Assembly (NCBI GenBank): GCA_044371005.1 | Contig: JBILUL010000003.1 | Span: 21,125-85,124 of the forward strand | Source: UBA2402 sp044371005 | GTDB lineage: Bacteria; Planctomycetota; Phycisphaerae; Phycisphaerales; UBA1924 | DNA length: 64,000 nucleotides | Direction: 5' to 3' | Program-made: the position numbers and the translations under genes | Shown here: positions 34,706 through 43,503 of the stretch, piece by piece | Numbering within the stretch: the stretch's first letter is position 1 | Layout: each line of letters opens with the position of its first letter | The notes under the pieces: model-generated | Database searches by the model: none | What the model was told of the DNA's origin: nothing | Seen by the model: the letters and a program-made list of their open reading frames with translations, nothing else

Positions 34706-35308
34706 TCAGCCTCGTGGACGCTGCGGGTTCGCGAGCAAAGCACGCTGTTCAGTGACCACCGCATGCAACGGAGCATCCGTCGACTCACGCGGCACTGAAC
34801 CAACCACCTGCTCCTCGAACGCCACACCGACGACGGCGGCCTTCATCGCTGGGTCGCTGAGAAAACGATCATAGAACCCCATCCCCCTGCCCAGACGGTT
34901 TCCCGCCGCATCAAACGCGACTCCAGGTGCAATTATCACTCCGATTTCCTCCACCCCCACCGTTCGCCCGGGCGGCGCGACGGGCACCCCCATCCGCCCG
35001 CGGGGCCAGAGGTCGGGAGTCCATCCCGCCAGCTCAACGGCCCACATCCGCCGCGTGGCGACCTCGAAGACGGGGACGCACACCCCTCGCCCCTGGGCAA
35101 GCCGCGAGAGGGCCAGGGGGCCGACATCCACCTCGGCCCCGAAAGGCATGTAGAGCATGGTCAGTCCCTGGCGCTGCCAGCATTCGAGGGTTTCGACGCG
35201 CTGACAGATTGCCAGAGATCTGCGGCGACGGTCCGCCGCGTCCAGTGCGTCCAGTCTTGCCTGCACCTCTCGGCGCATGGTCGCCTTGGCGTCCTTGATC
35301 TGGGTCAT
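34706..35308 (-). CDS. fau: 5-formyltetrahydrofolate cyclo-ligase
   Basis: A 200-residue cytoplasmic enzyme converting 5-formyl-THF to methenyl-THF with ATP. The basic N-terminal helix (KAKATMRREVQARLDAL-like), MLYMPFGAEVDVGPL and the signature APGVAFDAAGNRLGRGMGFYDRFL identify it. The ATG overlaps the rarA stop by one base (TGATG), so the two are translationally coupled. It ends 127 bases before the L,D-transpeptidase start. Confidence 0.92.
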   Translation of the reverse strand: MTQIKDAKATMRREVQARLDALDAADRRRRSLAICQRVETLECWQRQGLTMLYMPFGAEVDVGPLALSRLAQGRGVCVPVFEVATRRMWAVELAGWTPDLWPRGRMGVPVAPPGRTVGVEEIGVIIAPGVAFDAAGNRLGRGMGFYDRFLSDPAMKAAVVGVAFEEQVVGSVPRESTDAPLHAVVTEQRALLANPQRPRG

Positions 35309-36660
35309 CAGCCCCCCTGTTCAGCCGCGGCTTGGACGCGGACTGCCCGAGCCCGCTCGAGGAAGTCCGCCAGGATCTTCTCGCTGCCCCGCTGGGTGGG
35401 TTCGTAGTAGCGTTTCTCAACGCCCAGGTAGTCCTGGCGTCCCAGGCCATCGGCGTGATCGTGGGCGTAGTCGTACGCCCCGCCGGTCTTGGTTCCCGAG
35501 CTTCGTTCCGCGGCTTTCTTGACGTTGGAATCCTTGATGTGCATGGGGACAGCAACGGTCCGGCCTTCTCGCACATCAGCGATCGCGGCATCAATCGCCA
35601 CATACGACGCGTTGCTCTTGGGCGTGCAGGCGAGGTAGGTGACGGCCTGTGCGAGGGTGATGCGGGCTTCGGGCATGCCGATGCGTTCGACCAGTTCCCA
35701 CGCCGCGGCGGCGACCATGATGCCGCGTGGATCGGCGTTCCCGACATCCTCACTGGCAAGGATCGAAAGACGGCGTGCGATGAATCGCACATCCTCGCCC
35801 GCTTCGAGCATGACGGCGAGCCAGTAGAGTGCGGCATCGGGATCGCTGCCGCGGATGGACTTGATGAATGCGGACGCGGCATCGTAATGCTGATCGCCCT
35901 TGCCGTCGTAGACGATGGCCTTCTGCTGGATGGAATCCTGCGCCACGGCAAGATCCACCAAGATGTCGCCGCTCGAAGCCTGGCTCGAGAGCACGGCCAC
36001 TTCGAGGCCGGTGAGTGCCTTGCGAACATCACCATCGCAGCGTGCGGCCCAGAGGGCGTAGGCCTCATCGGTCACGGTCAGCGGCAGGGCCCCGAAACCC
36101 CGCTGCGGATCGGCGACGGCTCGCTTGAGCGCTTCGATCACATCGACCTCGCTGACGGGTTCGAGTCGGAAGAGCGTGCTGCGGCTTACGAGCGCGGAGT
36201 TGACGGCAAAGAGGGGGTTCTCGGTGGTGGCACCGATGAGCGTGATGATGCCGCGTTCCACATCACCCAGCAGCACATCCTGCTGTGACTTGGTGAAGCG
36301 GTGGATCTCATCGAGGAAGAGGATGGTGCGCTTGTTTTCGTATTCGAGGCGTTTGGCGGCGTCATCGACGATCTCGCGGATGCGCTTGACGCCCACGGAT
36401 GCGGCGTTCTCGCGTTCGAACTTGCGCTTGCTCGCCGCGGCGATGAGTTCGGCGAGCGTGGTCTTGCCGGTGCCCGGCGGACCGTGGAAGAGCATGCTGG
36501 TGATGGTGTCGGCTGCGAGCATGCGGCGCAGGAGTTTTCCCTCGCCCAGGATGTGCTTCTGGCCGACGAACTCCGACAGATCGCGCGGGCGCATGCGCAC
36601 CGCCAGGGGTGCTGCCCCAGCCCGTGCCTGCTCACGTTTGGTCTGCCAGAGATCGGCCAT
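35308..36660 (-). CDS. rarA: Replication-associated recombination protein RarA/MgsA
   Basis: A 450-residue AAA+ ATPase acting at stalled replication forks with SSB. Conserved parts in order: MRPRDLSEFVGQKHILGEGK, Walker A FHGPPGTGKTTLAELIA, Walker B TILFLDEIHRF, sensor 1 IGATTENPLFAVNSALVSRS, sensor 2 GDVRKAL, and the C-terminal tetramer domain IKSIRGSDPDAALYWLAVMLEAGEDVRFIARRL and RYYEPTQRGSE-type ending. The start is MADLWQ at 36660, not the ATG two codons upstream, by likeness to the family. The gene is coupled to fau and divergent from the acyltransferase gene (about 80 bases). Confidence 0.95.
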   Translation of the reverse strand: MADLWQTKREQARAGAAPLAVRMRPRDLSEFVGQKHILGEGKLLRRMLAADTITSMLFHGPPGTGKTTLAELIAAASKRKFERENAASVGVKRIREIVDDAAKRLEYENKRTILFLDEIHRFTKSQQDVLLGDVERGIITLIGATTENPLFAVNSALVSRSTLFRLEPVSEVDVIEALKRAVADPQRGFGALPLTVTDEAYALWAARCDGDVRKALTGLEVAVLSSQASSGDILVDLAVAQDSIQQKAIVYDGKGDQHYDAASAFIKSIRGSDPDAALYWLAVMLEAGEDVRFIARRLSILASEDVGNADPRGIMVAAAAWELVERIGMPEARITLAQAVTYLACTPKSNASYVAIDAAIADVREGRTVAVPMHIKDSNVKKAAERSSGTKTGGAYDYAHDHADGLGRQDYLGVEKRYYEPTQRGSEKILADFLERARAVRVQAAAEQGG

Positions 36661-36740
36661 GAGCAAGCATACGGCAGGCGTTCGGCCCTGCCCGCGCGGT
36701 GGGCCGGAGTGGAAGATTTTTTAGTACCTGCTAACATAGT

Positions 36741-37487
36741 GTGTTGACCCCGTTGTTGACTGTCATTCTGCTCGCGGCATGGATCTGCTTTGCCTTGTTC
36801 TGCCGCTGGATCAGCGTGGGTACCCCACGCCCGGGATCGCTTTCAATCGGGCTCTTCTACCGGTTCATTCAGGTCTATTCGCGTCTGGTGCACCGGCTTG
36901 AGGTGACTGGTCAGGGGCATGCGCTGCTCTGTGATCAACAGACCGGGCCGCTGGTGGTTGTCTGCAATCACACGGCGGGCGTGGACCCGGCGATCGTGCA
37001 GTCGGCGATGGTGCGAGAGATTCGCTGGATGATGGCCAAGGACATGATGCTTCCCAGTTGCAGCTGGATCTGGGAGTGGCTGCGAATCATCGCGGTTGAT
37101 ACGAAGGCACGGGCCGACACCAACAGCGTGCGCGAAGCGATCCGGCACCTCAATGAAGGCGGAGTGCTGGGCCTTTTCCCCGAGGGCGGGATCGAACGAC
37201 CGTCGCGACAGTTCAGACCTTTCATGGCGGGCGCGGGGCTCATCATTGCACGCACGCAGGCACCGGTGCTGCCCGTGTTCATCTCAGGGACACCTGATGT
37301 GCCGCAGGCGTGGGAGAGCCTGTGGACTCCCAGTCACGCGACGCTCACGATCGGACCGGTGATGCGCTTCTCGGCGGATCAGAACTCCGAATCGATCAAC
37401 GCGCAGATCAAGGCGTGGTTCGAGCGGGTGAGCGGGTGGCAGACGGGAACGGGTCCAGTGTCAACCATGTCGGACACCCGAACCTGA
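36741..37487 (+). CDS. 1-acyl-glycerol-3-phosphate acyltransferase (PlsC family)
   Basis: A 248-residue membrane-associated acyltransferase. An N-terminal hydrophobic helix (LLTVILLAAWICFALFCRW) is followed by motif I NHTAGVDP with the catalytic His77 and Asp82, and motif III FPEGGIERPSR at about 146-156. Length is typical for PlsC. The start is the GTG at 36741 (GTG TTG ACC CCG). It makes phosphatidic acid or a related acylated lipid. It converges with the TPR peptidase gene. Confidence 0.88.
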   Translation: MLTPLLTVILLAAWICFALFCRWISVGTPRPGSLSIGLFYRFIQVYSRLVHRLEVTGQGHALLCDQQTGPLVVVCNHTAGVDPAIVQSAMVREIRWMMAKDMMLPSCSWIWEWLRIIAVDTKARADTNSVREAIRHLNEGGVLGLFPEGGIERPSRQFRPFMAGAGLIIARTQAPVLPVFISGTPDVPQAWESLWTPSHATLTIGPVMRFSADQNSESINAQIKAWFERVSGWQTGTGPVSTMSDTRT

Positions 37488-37561
37488 GGCTCTCTCGCGA
37501 CGAACCCCTGCAATGGTTGTACAGCCGGAGGATCGACGCAGACGCAGGAATCCGGCAATCG

Positions 37562-40249
37562 TCACTTTGCCATCTTGAGCAGTGCCTCAAGCCGCTGCTG
37601 GTGGATCGGTCGATCAGGCTCGAGCGCGATCATGGCACGGATGTGCCGCTCGGCCTTTGTGAAGTCCTTGGCTCGGATCGCAATGCCCGCTGCCATCTCG
37701 CGGTAGGACGCGTCATAGGGGGCGATCTGCGTGGCTCGTGCGGACTTGGCCAGGGCACGGGGCATGTCACCCGCCGCGGCGTAGCGTTTGGCCAGCTCTG
37801 CCGCATACCCGGGCGAGGTCTGCTCGCGAGCATCCAGATACTCGAGATGTTCAACGGCCTCAGCGCCGCGGTCGTTCGCGAGCAGAAAGGCCGCCATCAG
37901 CTTGTGCGGAAGCGGATCCACGGGACGTGCCGCGGCATACTGCTTGAGCATCGGCAGCATCTCATCGGTCGCGTCTCCACCACTAGCCTTGAGCTTCCCA
38001 ATGAGTACCTGCTCAAGAACAAACGGACTTGCGGGCATCTCCTTGAGCCACGCCTCCAGTTGCTCGGGAGTCGGGCCGTTGTCATTGGCCGCTTCTTCGC
38101 CGCTCGAGCCATCGCGTGCGAGCAGCGTCTTGATCGAGGGGTGCGCATCCGTGGGGCTCATGCCCCACTCCTGGAGCTTGGTTCGCATCCAGTCCTTGAA
38201 CTGAGGAAGAAACTCGGCGCGTTCGATGCCGAGCACCTGCTTGAATGCCGCGGCTTCGCGTACGCCCTTGGCGTACAGATCCATGAGCTCAAGCGGCTTG
38301 GTCTCGCCAAATCGCTCGATGATGAACTCATACATCATGTGACCCTGCGCATAGGCCTGCGAACGATCGGTCTGACGCCTGGGCCGCACGAACATGAGAT
38401 TGATCGTGTCGAGGTCAAAGAGCGTGTTGGTCTCGAAGGCCCGCGTGAGGATCTGCACTGTCGAGTAGTCGCGGGGCGAATCCTCGAGATACACCGCACC
38501 CGCCTCGGTGAACCAGTGCGGAAGGCGGTTCATCGTGCGTGAGAGCGTCACGGTGTGCGTGTATTCATGCTGCACGACGCGGCGCCAGTCGAAGGCACCC
38601 ATGTGGCCAGCGCCATCGCGGGGAGCCTCCATCGCGATCACAGGGCCGGTCGCCGCAGCGATCGTGTGGAGCGCGGGCATGCCCGTGATGCGTACTCCGA
38701 ACCAGCGATGGTTCGGGTAGAGTTCCACCACCGTCTTTCCCGCAGGCTTGTGATCGATGCCGCCCTTGCCGTTGCCGGTCACCCGCTCGAAGATCTTTTC
38801 GAGCGGATCAAGCATCTCGCGTGCGACGACCTCATCGATGCCCGGCTTGCATCGCACGATGAAGTGATCGCTCTCCACTGACACATAGCTGGCAAGTTCG
38901 CGCAGCAGCGTGAGACTGTTGGCGGCCCTGTTGTTGATCGGGTCCAGCGTGACGGCTTTCTCGAGCGCGGCCAACGCGGCGTCGTTTCGGCCCGCCTGGA
39001 ACTCGCACAGGCCCAGTTCGACCACAGGTTCGGCCCAGTATGGTGCCATCGCCACGGCCTTGTTGAGATAGGTGGCGGCCTGCGCGTACTGGCGGGAGCC
39101 GGACATGGCCCTCCCGACCAGGAACGCGGCCTGCGGCGAGCCCTTGGCCAGGCCATCGAATGCCGCAAGCTTTGCATCAACGCCATCAAAATCAAACTGG
39201 GTTGCGATGCTCGCTGCCTGATAGCCAAGCAGCAGACGAGAAGTCGGGTAGGCAGCAAGTGCCCGTTCCAGTTGTGCCGCGGCGGCTTCACCCTCGTTCT
39301 GGCGCTGGCGGATGTAGGAACGAAGACACGCCGCGTGAATGGAGGGGGATGGCTCCGAAAGCGCATCGAGCCGTGACGCGAGACGCTCGCCTCGCGCAAA
39401 GTCGAAGGTATCGACGCAGATCAGACCAAAGAGCCAGTAGGCATCGGTACACCGCGGATTGAGCGTGAGCACGCTGTCGATCACCTTCGCGGCCTCTGCG
39501 TACTTGTCCTTCTCGTAGAGCAGCTGAGCTTCCACCAGACTCGCCTTCCACGACGTTCGGTCGAGTTCGTCGCGTGCCTTGGCGAGCAGGGCGAGCATCT
39601 CCTGATGCGTCGGCGAGCCGGGGGGTTGCCATCGCGTAAGCAGAAGCGCACATCGCACGCCTTCAGCCAGTTCATCGGCATCGGTCACGCCTGGTACCGC
39701 CACCATGCGTGCCGCGGCGGCCTTGAGTTCTTCGATCGCCTGGGCGATCCTTCCCGAGTCGATCATCGCCTCGGCGCGGATTCGTGCCGCGGCGATGCTG
39801 GTCTCGCTCTTGAGCAGTTCAATCGCTGCATCACACTGGCCGGCCATCAGGAGGGCCTGAGCCCGCACCGGCGGCTCCGCGGCGGCATCGGTCAACGCGG
39901 CGTCGAGATAGTCCCCTCGAATGATCGCGGCACGAGCCCGCAGTTTCACATTCGCAAGATCCGCATCGAGCCATGCTCCATGCTTGACCCGAAGCGCCGT
40001 CCGCTCATCATCCTTCAGATAATCGGCATCCAGGAGTGTCTGCACCGCGGGTGCCAACTCGGGCATCGCAAAGGGGGCGCTTGGTGCCTCGCCCGGCTCG
40101 ATCAACTTGACTCCCTCTGGCTGTCCATCCTGGCCGATGCGGACCTGTTCTGCAATACGCTCCTGCGCATGCAGCGATCCGGCGGCGATGCAGCCGGCCA
40201 ACAGCATCAGTCCCAGCGCACGGCCCGTCCTGACCAGATGAGACATCAC
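37562..40249 (-). CDS. Secreted TPR protein with MA-type metallopeptidase core
   Basis: An 895-residue exported protein. A signal peptide (ALGLMLLAGCIAAGSLHAQ) precedes TPR-like helical repeats from about residue 85 to 450 (AAKVIDSVLTLNPRCTDAYW, AATYLNKAVAMAPYWAEPVVE, ALAALEKAVTLDPINNRAAN). The peptidase core follows: HFIVRCKPGIDEVV, VVQHEYTHTVTLS with HEYTH at 561-565, and LPHWFTEAGAVYLE with the Glu582 ligand (EAGA where EGxA is usual). Further TPR-like repeats fill the last 130 residues. It is a much larger relative of the metallopeptidase at 3198-4379. The target is unknown. Confidence 0.82.
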   Translation of the reverse strand: MMSHLVRTGRALGLMLLAGCIAAGSLHAQERIAEQVRIGQDGQPEGVKLIEPGEAPSAPFAMPELAPAVQTLLDADYLKDDERTALRVKHGAWLDADLANVKLRARAAIIRGDYLDAALTDAAAEPPVRAQALLMAGQCDAAIELLKSETSIAAARIRAEAMIDSGRIAQAIEELKAAAARMVAVPGVTDADELAEGVRCALLLTRWQPPGSPTHQEMLALLAKARDELDRTSWKASLVEAQLLYEKDKYAEAAKVIDSVLTLNPRCTDAYWLFGLICVDTFDFARGERLASRLDALSEPSPSIHAACLRSYIRQRQNEGEAAAAQLERALAAYPTSRLLLGYQAASIATQFDFDGVDAKLAAFDGLAKGSPQAAFLVGRAMSGSRQYAQAATYLNKAVAMAPYWAEPVVELGLCEFQAGRNDAALAALEKAVTLDPINNRAANSLTLLRELASYVSVESDHFIVRCKPGIDEVVAREMLDPLEKIFERVTGNGKGGIDHKPAGKTVVELYPNHRWFGVRITGMPALHTIAAATGPVIAMEAPRDGAGHMGAFDWRRVVQHEYTHTVTLSRTMNRLPHWFTEAGAVYLEDSPRDYSTVQILTRAFETNTLFDLDTINLMFVRPRRQTDRSQAYAQGHMMYEFIIERFGETKPLELMDLYAKGVREAAAFKQVLGIERAEFLPQFKDWMRTKLQEWGMSPTDAHPSIKTLLARDGSSGEEAANDNGPTPEQLEAWLKEMPASPFVLEQVLIGKLKASGGDATDEMLPMLKQYAAARPVDPLPHKLMAAFLLANDRGAEAVEHLEYLDAREQTSPGYAAELAKRYAAAGDMPRALAKSARATQIAPYDASYREMAAGIAIRAKDFTKAERHIRAMIALEPDRPIHQQRLEALLKMAK

Positions 40250-40413
40250 ACAACTCCTCTTGACCTCTTCGGGAGACTATCGACCCACCGCCACCCTTGG
40301 GACCAGTCGCAGCGGCACGCGCCACGCTGCCAGACCATCAGCACGCATCACATGCATCCAGGCCCCCTGAACCAGTGCCCCGGACCGGGGAGCATACACG
40401 CCAAGGCACGGTC

Positions 40414-40431
40414 GTGAGGCCATCGCCTCAC
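40414..40431 (-). terminator. Hairpin overlapping the folC stop codon
   Basis: GTGAGGC and GCCTCAC form a perfect 7-bp stem with a 4-base loop. No U-run follows on the minus strand, so it may be a transcript 3' end barrier rather than a classical terminator. Confidence 0.4.
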
Positions 40432-41852
40432 TTCTGGCCGAGTCGAGCTTGAAGCAAGGTTCGTGCCTCGCCGGCGATCAGATGGGAACCGGCGACCACA
40501 ATGACATCACGCGGCGTTGAAGAACGAAATGCCGCCTCCAGACACGGGCCAAGTTCGGGAACACACTGGGCCATGCCCCCGCCAAGTGCCTCATAGCGGC
40601 GCAGGAGTTCCCTGGGGTCGGCTCCGCGACGGTGCTCGGTTGCCTTGGTGAAAAAGGCCTTGTCCGCCCCGCCCGCAATGGCGCGGAGGATTCCATCGAC
40701 ATCCTTGTCCGCCGCTGCACCGGCCACGACCACGAGCGCATCGTGAGTACTCATGCCCGCCACCGTTCGAAGCAGTGCAGCCATTGAGTCGGGGGTATGT
40801 GCCCCATCGATGGCCACGCACCGACTGTTGGAACCCTCCCCCATGCGCAGCCACTCGAGCCTGCCGCGGACTGGTGCGGCGGCAACGCCCTCCGCGGCAC
40901 GCGACATATCAACGCCAAGACCACTCTTTGCGACCGCTCCCAGCACGGCCAGCGCAAGCCCGCAGTTCCACGCCTGATGCTCGCCCGCGAACGGGACGGA
41001 CACGGAATCACAGGCAAAGCCATCGCCCTTCACCGTCACGCGCATCGCCCGGCTCATCCGGGGCACGCCAGCCTCTGGCACGTAGTACCGGTGTGAATAG
41101 TCGATGGCCTCGCCCCCCACCACCAGAAGCTTCACGTTGCACGCCGCGGCGTGGCGACCAAGCACTTCGTGCACCTCCGGCGTCTGCGGAATGGTGAAAG
41201 CCGGAGCGCCGGCCTTGATGATGCCAGCCTTCGCCGCGGCGATCTGCACGAGTGTTGAACCCAGGATCTGTGTGTGTTCAAGCTGAATCGCGGTGATGGC
41301 AGTGACACACGGCCGGACCACGTTCGTGGCATCATGCAATCCGCCCAGGCCGGTTTCAATGACGGCGATGTCGACGGCGGAGCGAGCAAAGTGCAGGAAG
41401 GCGGACGCGGTGAAGAGTTCAAAGTGCGTGAACGGGTCGTCGACAAGCTCGATCGACGCCGCGGCGATGCCCGCATCGCGGATCGCTTCCGCCAGGTGCG
41501 CGGGCTCGATCTCAACATCGTTGACGCGGATGCGCTCGTTGATGCGCTGAAGGTGCGGCGAGGTGTAGAGCCCCACGCCCAGCCCCGCAGCGCGCAGCCC
41601 GGAGGCGATCATCTCGCAGACACTGCCCTTGCCCTTGCTCCCGGCCACATGCACCACAGGGCACGACAGGTGCGGGTCGCCCAGCACCGACATCAGTCTG
41701 TGCATCCGATCGAGCGAGAAGACCCGGGGCACGTCGATCGAAGCGGGCGCAGCAGCTTCGACGTTCAGTCGTTTCGACAGGAACTTCATCGCACCGGATT
41801 GGTCCGTGATCTCTTGCGCGAGCATTTCATCCACCCACGAACAGGCCGACAT
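40428..41852 (-). CDS. folC: Bifunctional folylpolyglutamate/dihydrofolate synthase
   Basis: A 474-residue Mur-ligase-like enzyme adding glutamate to folates. Key parts: HVAGSKGKGSVCEMIASGL (P-loop), GLYTSPHLQRINERI, HFELFTASAFLHFA, DIAVIETGLGGLHDATNVV, TAIQLEHTQILG, KAGIIKAG and VAIDGAHTPDSMAALL in the C-terminal domain. The length is slightly above the 420-440 residues usual for FolC owing to a longer N-terminus. It is the last gene of a minus-strand operon with a small gene, pdxJ and a dinB-like gene (22 bases upstream). A GTGAGGC hairpin (40414-40431) overlaps its stop codon. Confidence 0.95.
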   Translation of the reverse strand: MSACSWVDEMLAQEITDQSGAMKFLSKRLNVEAAAPASIDVPRVFSLDRMHRLMSVLGDPHLSCPVVHVAGSKGKGSVCEMIASGLRAAGLGVGLYTSPHLQRINERIRVNDVEIEPAHLAEAIRDAGIAAASIELVDDPFTHFELFTASAFLHFARSAVDIAVIETGLGGLHDATNVVRPCVTAITAIQLEHTQILGSTLVQIAAAKAGIIKAGAPAFTIPQTPEVHEVLGRHAAACNVKLLVVGGEAIDYSHRYYVPEAGVPRMSRAMRVTVKGDGFACDSVSVPFAGEHQAWNCGLALAVLGAVAKSGLGVDMSRAAEGVAAAPVRGRLEWLRMGEGSNSRCVAIDGAHTPDSMAALLRTVAGMSTHDALVVVAGAAADKDVDGILRAIAGGADKAFFTKATEHRRGADPRELLRRYEALGGGMAQCVPELGPCLEAAFRSSTPRDVIVVAGSHLIAGEARTLLQARLGQK

Positions 41853-41874
41853 CCGAGCCAGCCTGCGTCAATCC

Positions 41875-42420
41875 TCAGAGCTTGAGCCGCGTGTACCCGA
41901 TCAGGTCGGTAGATGCCCGCTTGCCACCGCACTGGGTGACGAGGCGTGCCAACTGCCCGCGGTGATAGGTGGAGTGGTTGAAGACATGCATGATCACATC
42001 CTCGACCAGACTCTGGTATCCCTGGCCTTCTGAACTGCGATAGATGATCGGCTTTGACAGGCTCGAATCCTTCAGGCTTTCCAGATAGGCCGACCAGTTC
42101 AGGTCATTCTGCTCGCACGCCGCGGCGGTGGCCTCGAGCGTCCACACCGGGAACCAGTCCGTCGGCGGCGCACTCACCTCTCCCTTGAGGCGACTGAGCC
42201 AGACCGACCGGGCCAGCTGATTGTGCGGCAGCAGCTGGAGCATCCTGCGATACTCCTCCGTGCCCGCAGCGCTCGCAGGAACCGTGCGGATGGAGTCGAG
42301 CGAGAGGCGGTTGGCCCATGTCTCGGCATCAAGCTGTTTGCGGAACCGGGCCACGCCCGGGTTCGCCATCGCGTCCATGTTCCACGTTGAGGTCATGCTT
42401 GCTTCGTTTGATCCGCTCAT
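41875..42420 (-). CDS. DinB-like (YfiT/DinB four-helix) protein
   Basis: A 181-residue cytoplasmic four-helix-bundle protein of the DinB superfamily. The metal-ligand pattern HVFNHSTYHRGQLARLV (His-x3-His) is at the C-terminal third and an early His in LLPHNQLARSVWLS completes the set. Family members are mycothiol/bacillithiol-dependent transferases or damage-induced proteins of unknown role. The start lies 3 bases after the pdxJ stop, so translation is coupled. It is not E. coli DinB (polymerase IV). Confidence 0.82.
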   Translation of the reverse strand: MSGSNEASMTSTWNMDAMANPGVARFRKQLDAETWANRLSLDSIRTVPASAAGTEEYRRMLQLLPHNQLARSVWLSRLKGEVSAPPTDWFPVWTLEATAAACEQNDLNWSAYLESLKDSSLSKPIIYRSSEGQGYQSLVEDVIMHVFNHSTYHRGQLARLVTQCGGKRASTDLIGYTRLKL

Positions 42421-42423
42421 GGG

Positions 42424-43200
42424 TCAGTTTCCCCCCGTCATGCCTGAACCGGCCGCAATCGCGGCCTTCATTTCCTGAACCGCCCGGCCAATGCCGGTGT
42501 GAATCGCGCGGGCCACGATTGCGTGGCCGATGTGAAGTTCGCACAGCCCCTTGAGACCGGCGATCGCTCCGACGTTGCTGTAGTTGAGGGCATGGCCGGC
42601 ATTGAACCGCATCCCCGCGGCGATGATCTGTTCGCCAGCCTTCCGAACCTTTCCCAGCTCAGCCACCAGATGCGTGTCGAGCATTTCGCCCCCGCAGGCC
42701 AGGAAGCGATGGGCGTAGGGGCCGGTGTGGATCTCGCAGACATCGAACCCCAGCTGGGCCGCCGCGGCGATCTGCCGTTCATCGGCATCGATGAAGGCCG
42801 AAACCAGGCACCCAGCCGCCCGCAGGCGAGCGACGATGTCGCGCAGCCGCGTCTTCTGACCGGCGACGTCAAGGCCGCCTTCGGTTGTCACTTCGTTGCG
42901 ACCTTCAGGAACGAGCATTGCCGAGTGCGGGCGAATGCGTGAGGCGATCGACACCATCTCATCGGTCGCGGCCATCTCAAGATTGAACTTCACCCGCACG
43001 AGCGGACGCAGCAGTTCGACATCACGGTCGGTGATATGACGGCGATCTTCGCGCAGATGCACGGTGATGCCATCGGCACCGGCGAGTTCGACGTCGCTGA
43101 CGACGCGGACGACATCCGGCTCGCCCCATTCGGCGCCGCCGCGGTACCGGGCCTGACGGACCGTTGCAACATGATCAATGTTGACCGAGAGTTGAGGCAT
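42424..43200 (-). CDS. pdxJ: Pyridoxine 5'-phosphate synthase
   Basis: A 258-residue TIM-barrel enzyme joining 1-deoxyxylulose-5-phosphate and 3-amino-2-oxopropyl phosphate in vitamin B6 synthesis. Family motifs are intact: LSVNIDHVATVRQARY at the N-terminus, DGITVHLREDRRHITDRDV, KFNLEMAATDEM, ALVPEGR-type PEGRNEVTTEGGLDV, and GHALNYSNV near the C-terminus. It is second in a minus-strand operon: small gene, pdxJ, dinB-like, folC. Confidence 0.96.
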   Translation of the reverse strand: MPQLSVNIDHVATVRQARYRGGAEWGEPDVVRVVSDVELAGADGITVHLREDRRHITDRDVELLRPLVRVKFNLEMAATDEMVSIASRIRPHSAMLVPEGRNEVTTEGGLDVAGQKTRLRDIVARLRAAGCLVSAFIDADERQIAAAAQLGFDVCEIHTGPYAHRFLACGGEMLDTHLVAELGKVRKAGEQIIAAGMRFNAGHALNYSNVGAIAGLKGLCELHIGHAIVARAIHTGIGRAVQEMKAAIAAGSGMTGGN

Positions 43201-43254
43201 TGAAAAACAATAGCCGTGACGACCGCGTCTGCTCGCGACTGCCGACTCGGTTTT

Positions 43255-43503
43255 TCAATCTGCAGCGGGAGGGATCGGACGCGAAGCGTCGCCCTCGGGG
43301 TTCTGGGGAGGCAGCACGATTTCTTCGATGATCGTGCGGCGGAGAACCACGCGGCCCGCGGGCGTCTGACGCGTCTCTTCTTCAACTCGGGTGCGGGTCG
43401 CCGCGGGCGCCGCCTTGGAGGGGTCGGTCTTCACGCCCTTGATGACGTGGCCGAAGAACTCGCCCAGCGCACGCATCGTCGATTTGTCCTGGGGGTTCTC
43501 CAT
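43255..43503 (-). CDS. Small hypothetical protein, 82 residues
   Basis: A short cytoplasmic protein beginning MENPQDKSTMRALGEFFGHV, with a basic/Pro-rich middle (KTDPSKAAPAATRTRVEEETRQ) and a beta-like stretch RVVLRRTIIEEIVLPP. No known domain was recognised. It sits 54 bases ahead of pdxJ on the same strand and could belong to the same transcript. The longer frame upstream to 43722 is Pro/Gly-rich non-coding-like sequence, so the ATG at 43503 was preferred. Confidence 0.6.
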   Translation of the reverse strand: MENPQDKSTMRALGEFFGHVIKGVKTDPSKAAPAATRTRVEEETRQTPAGRVVLRRTIIEEIVLPPQNPEGDASRPIPPAAD

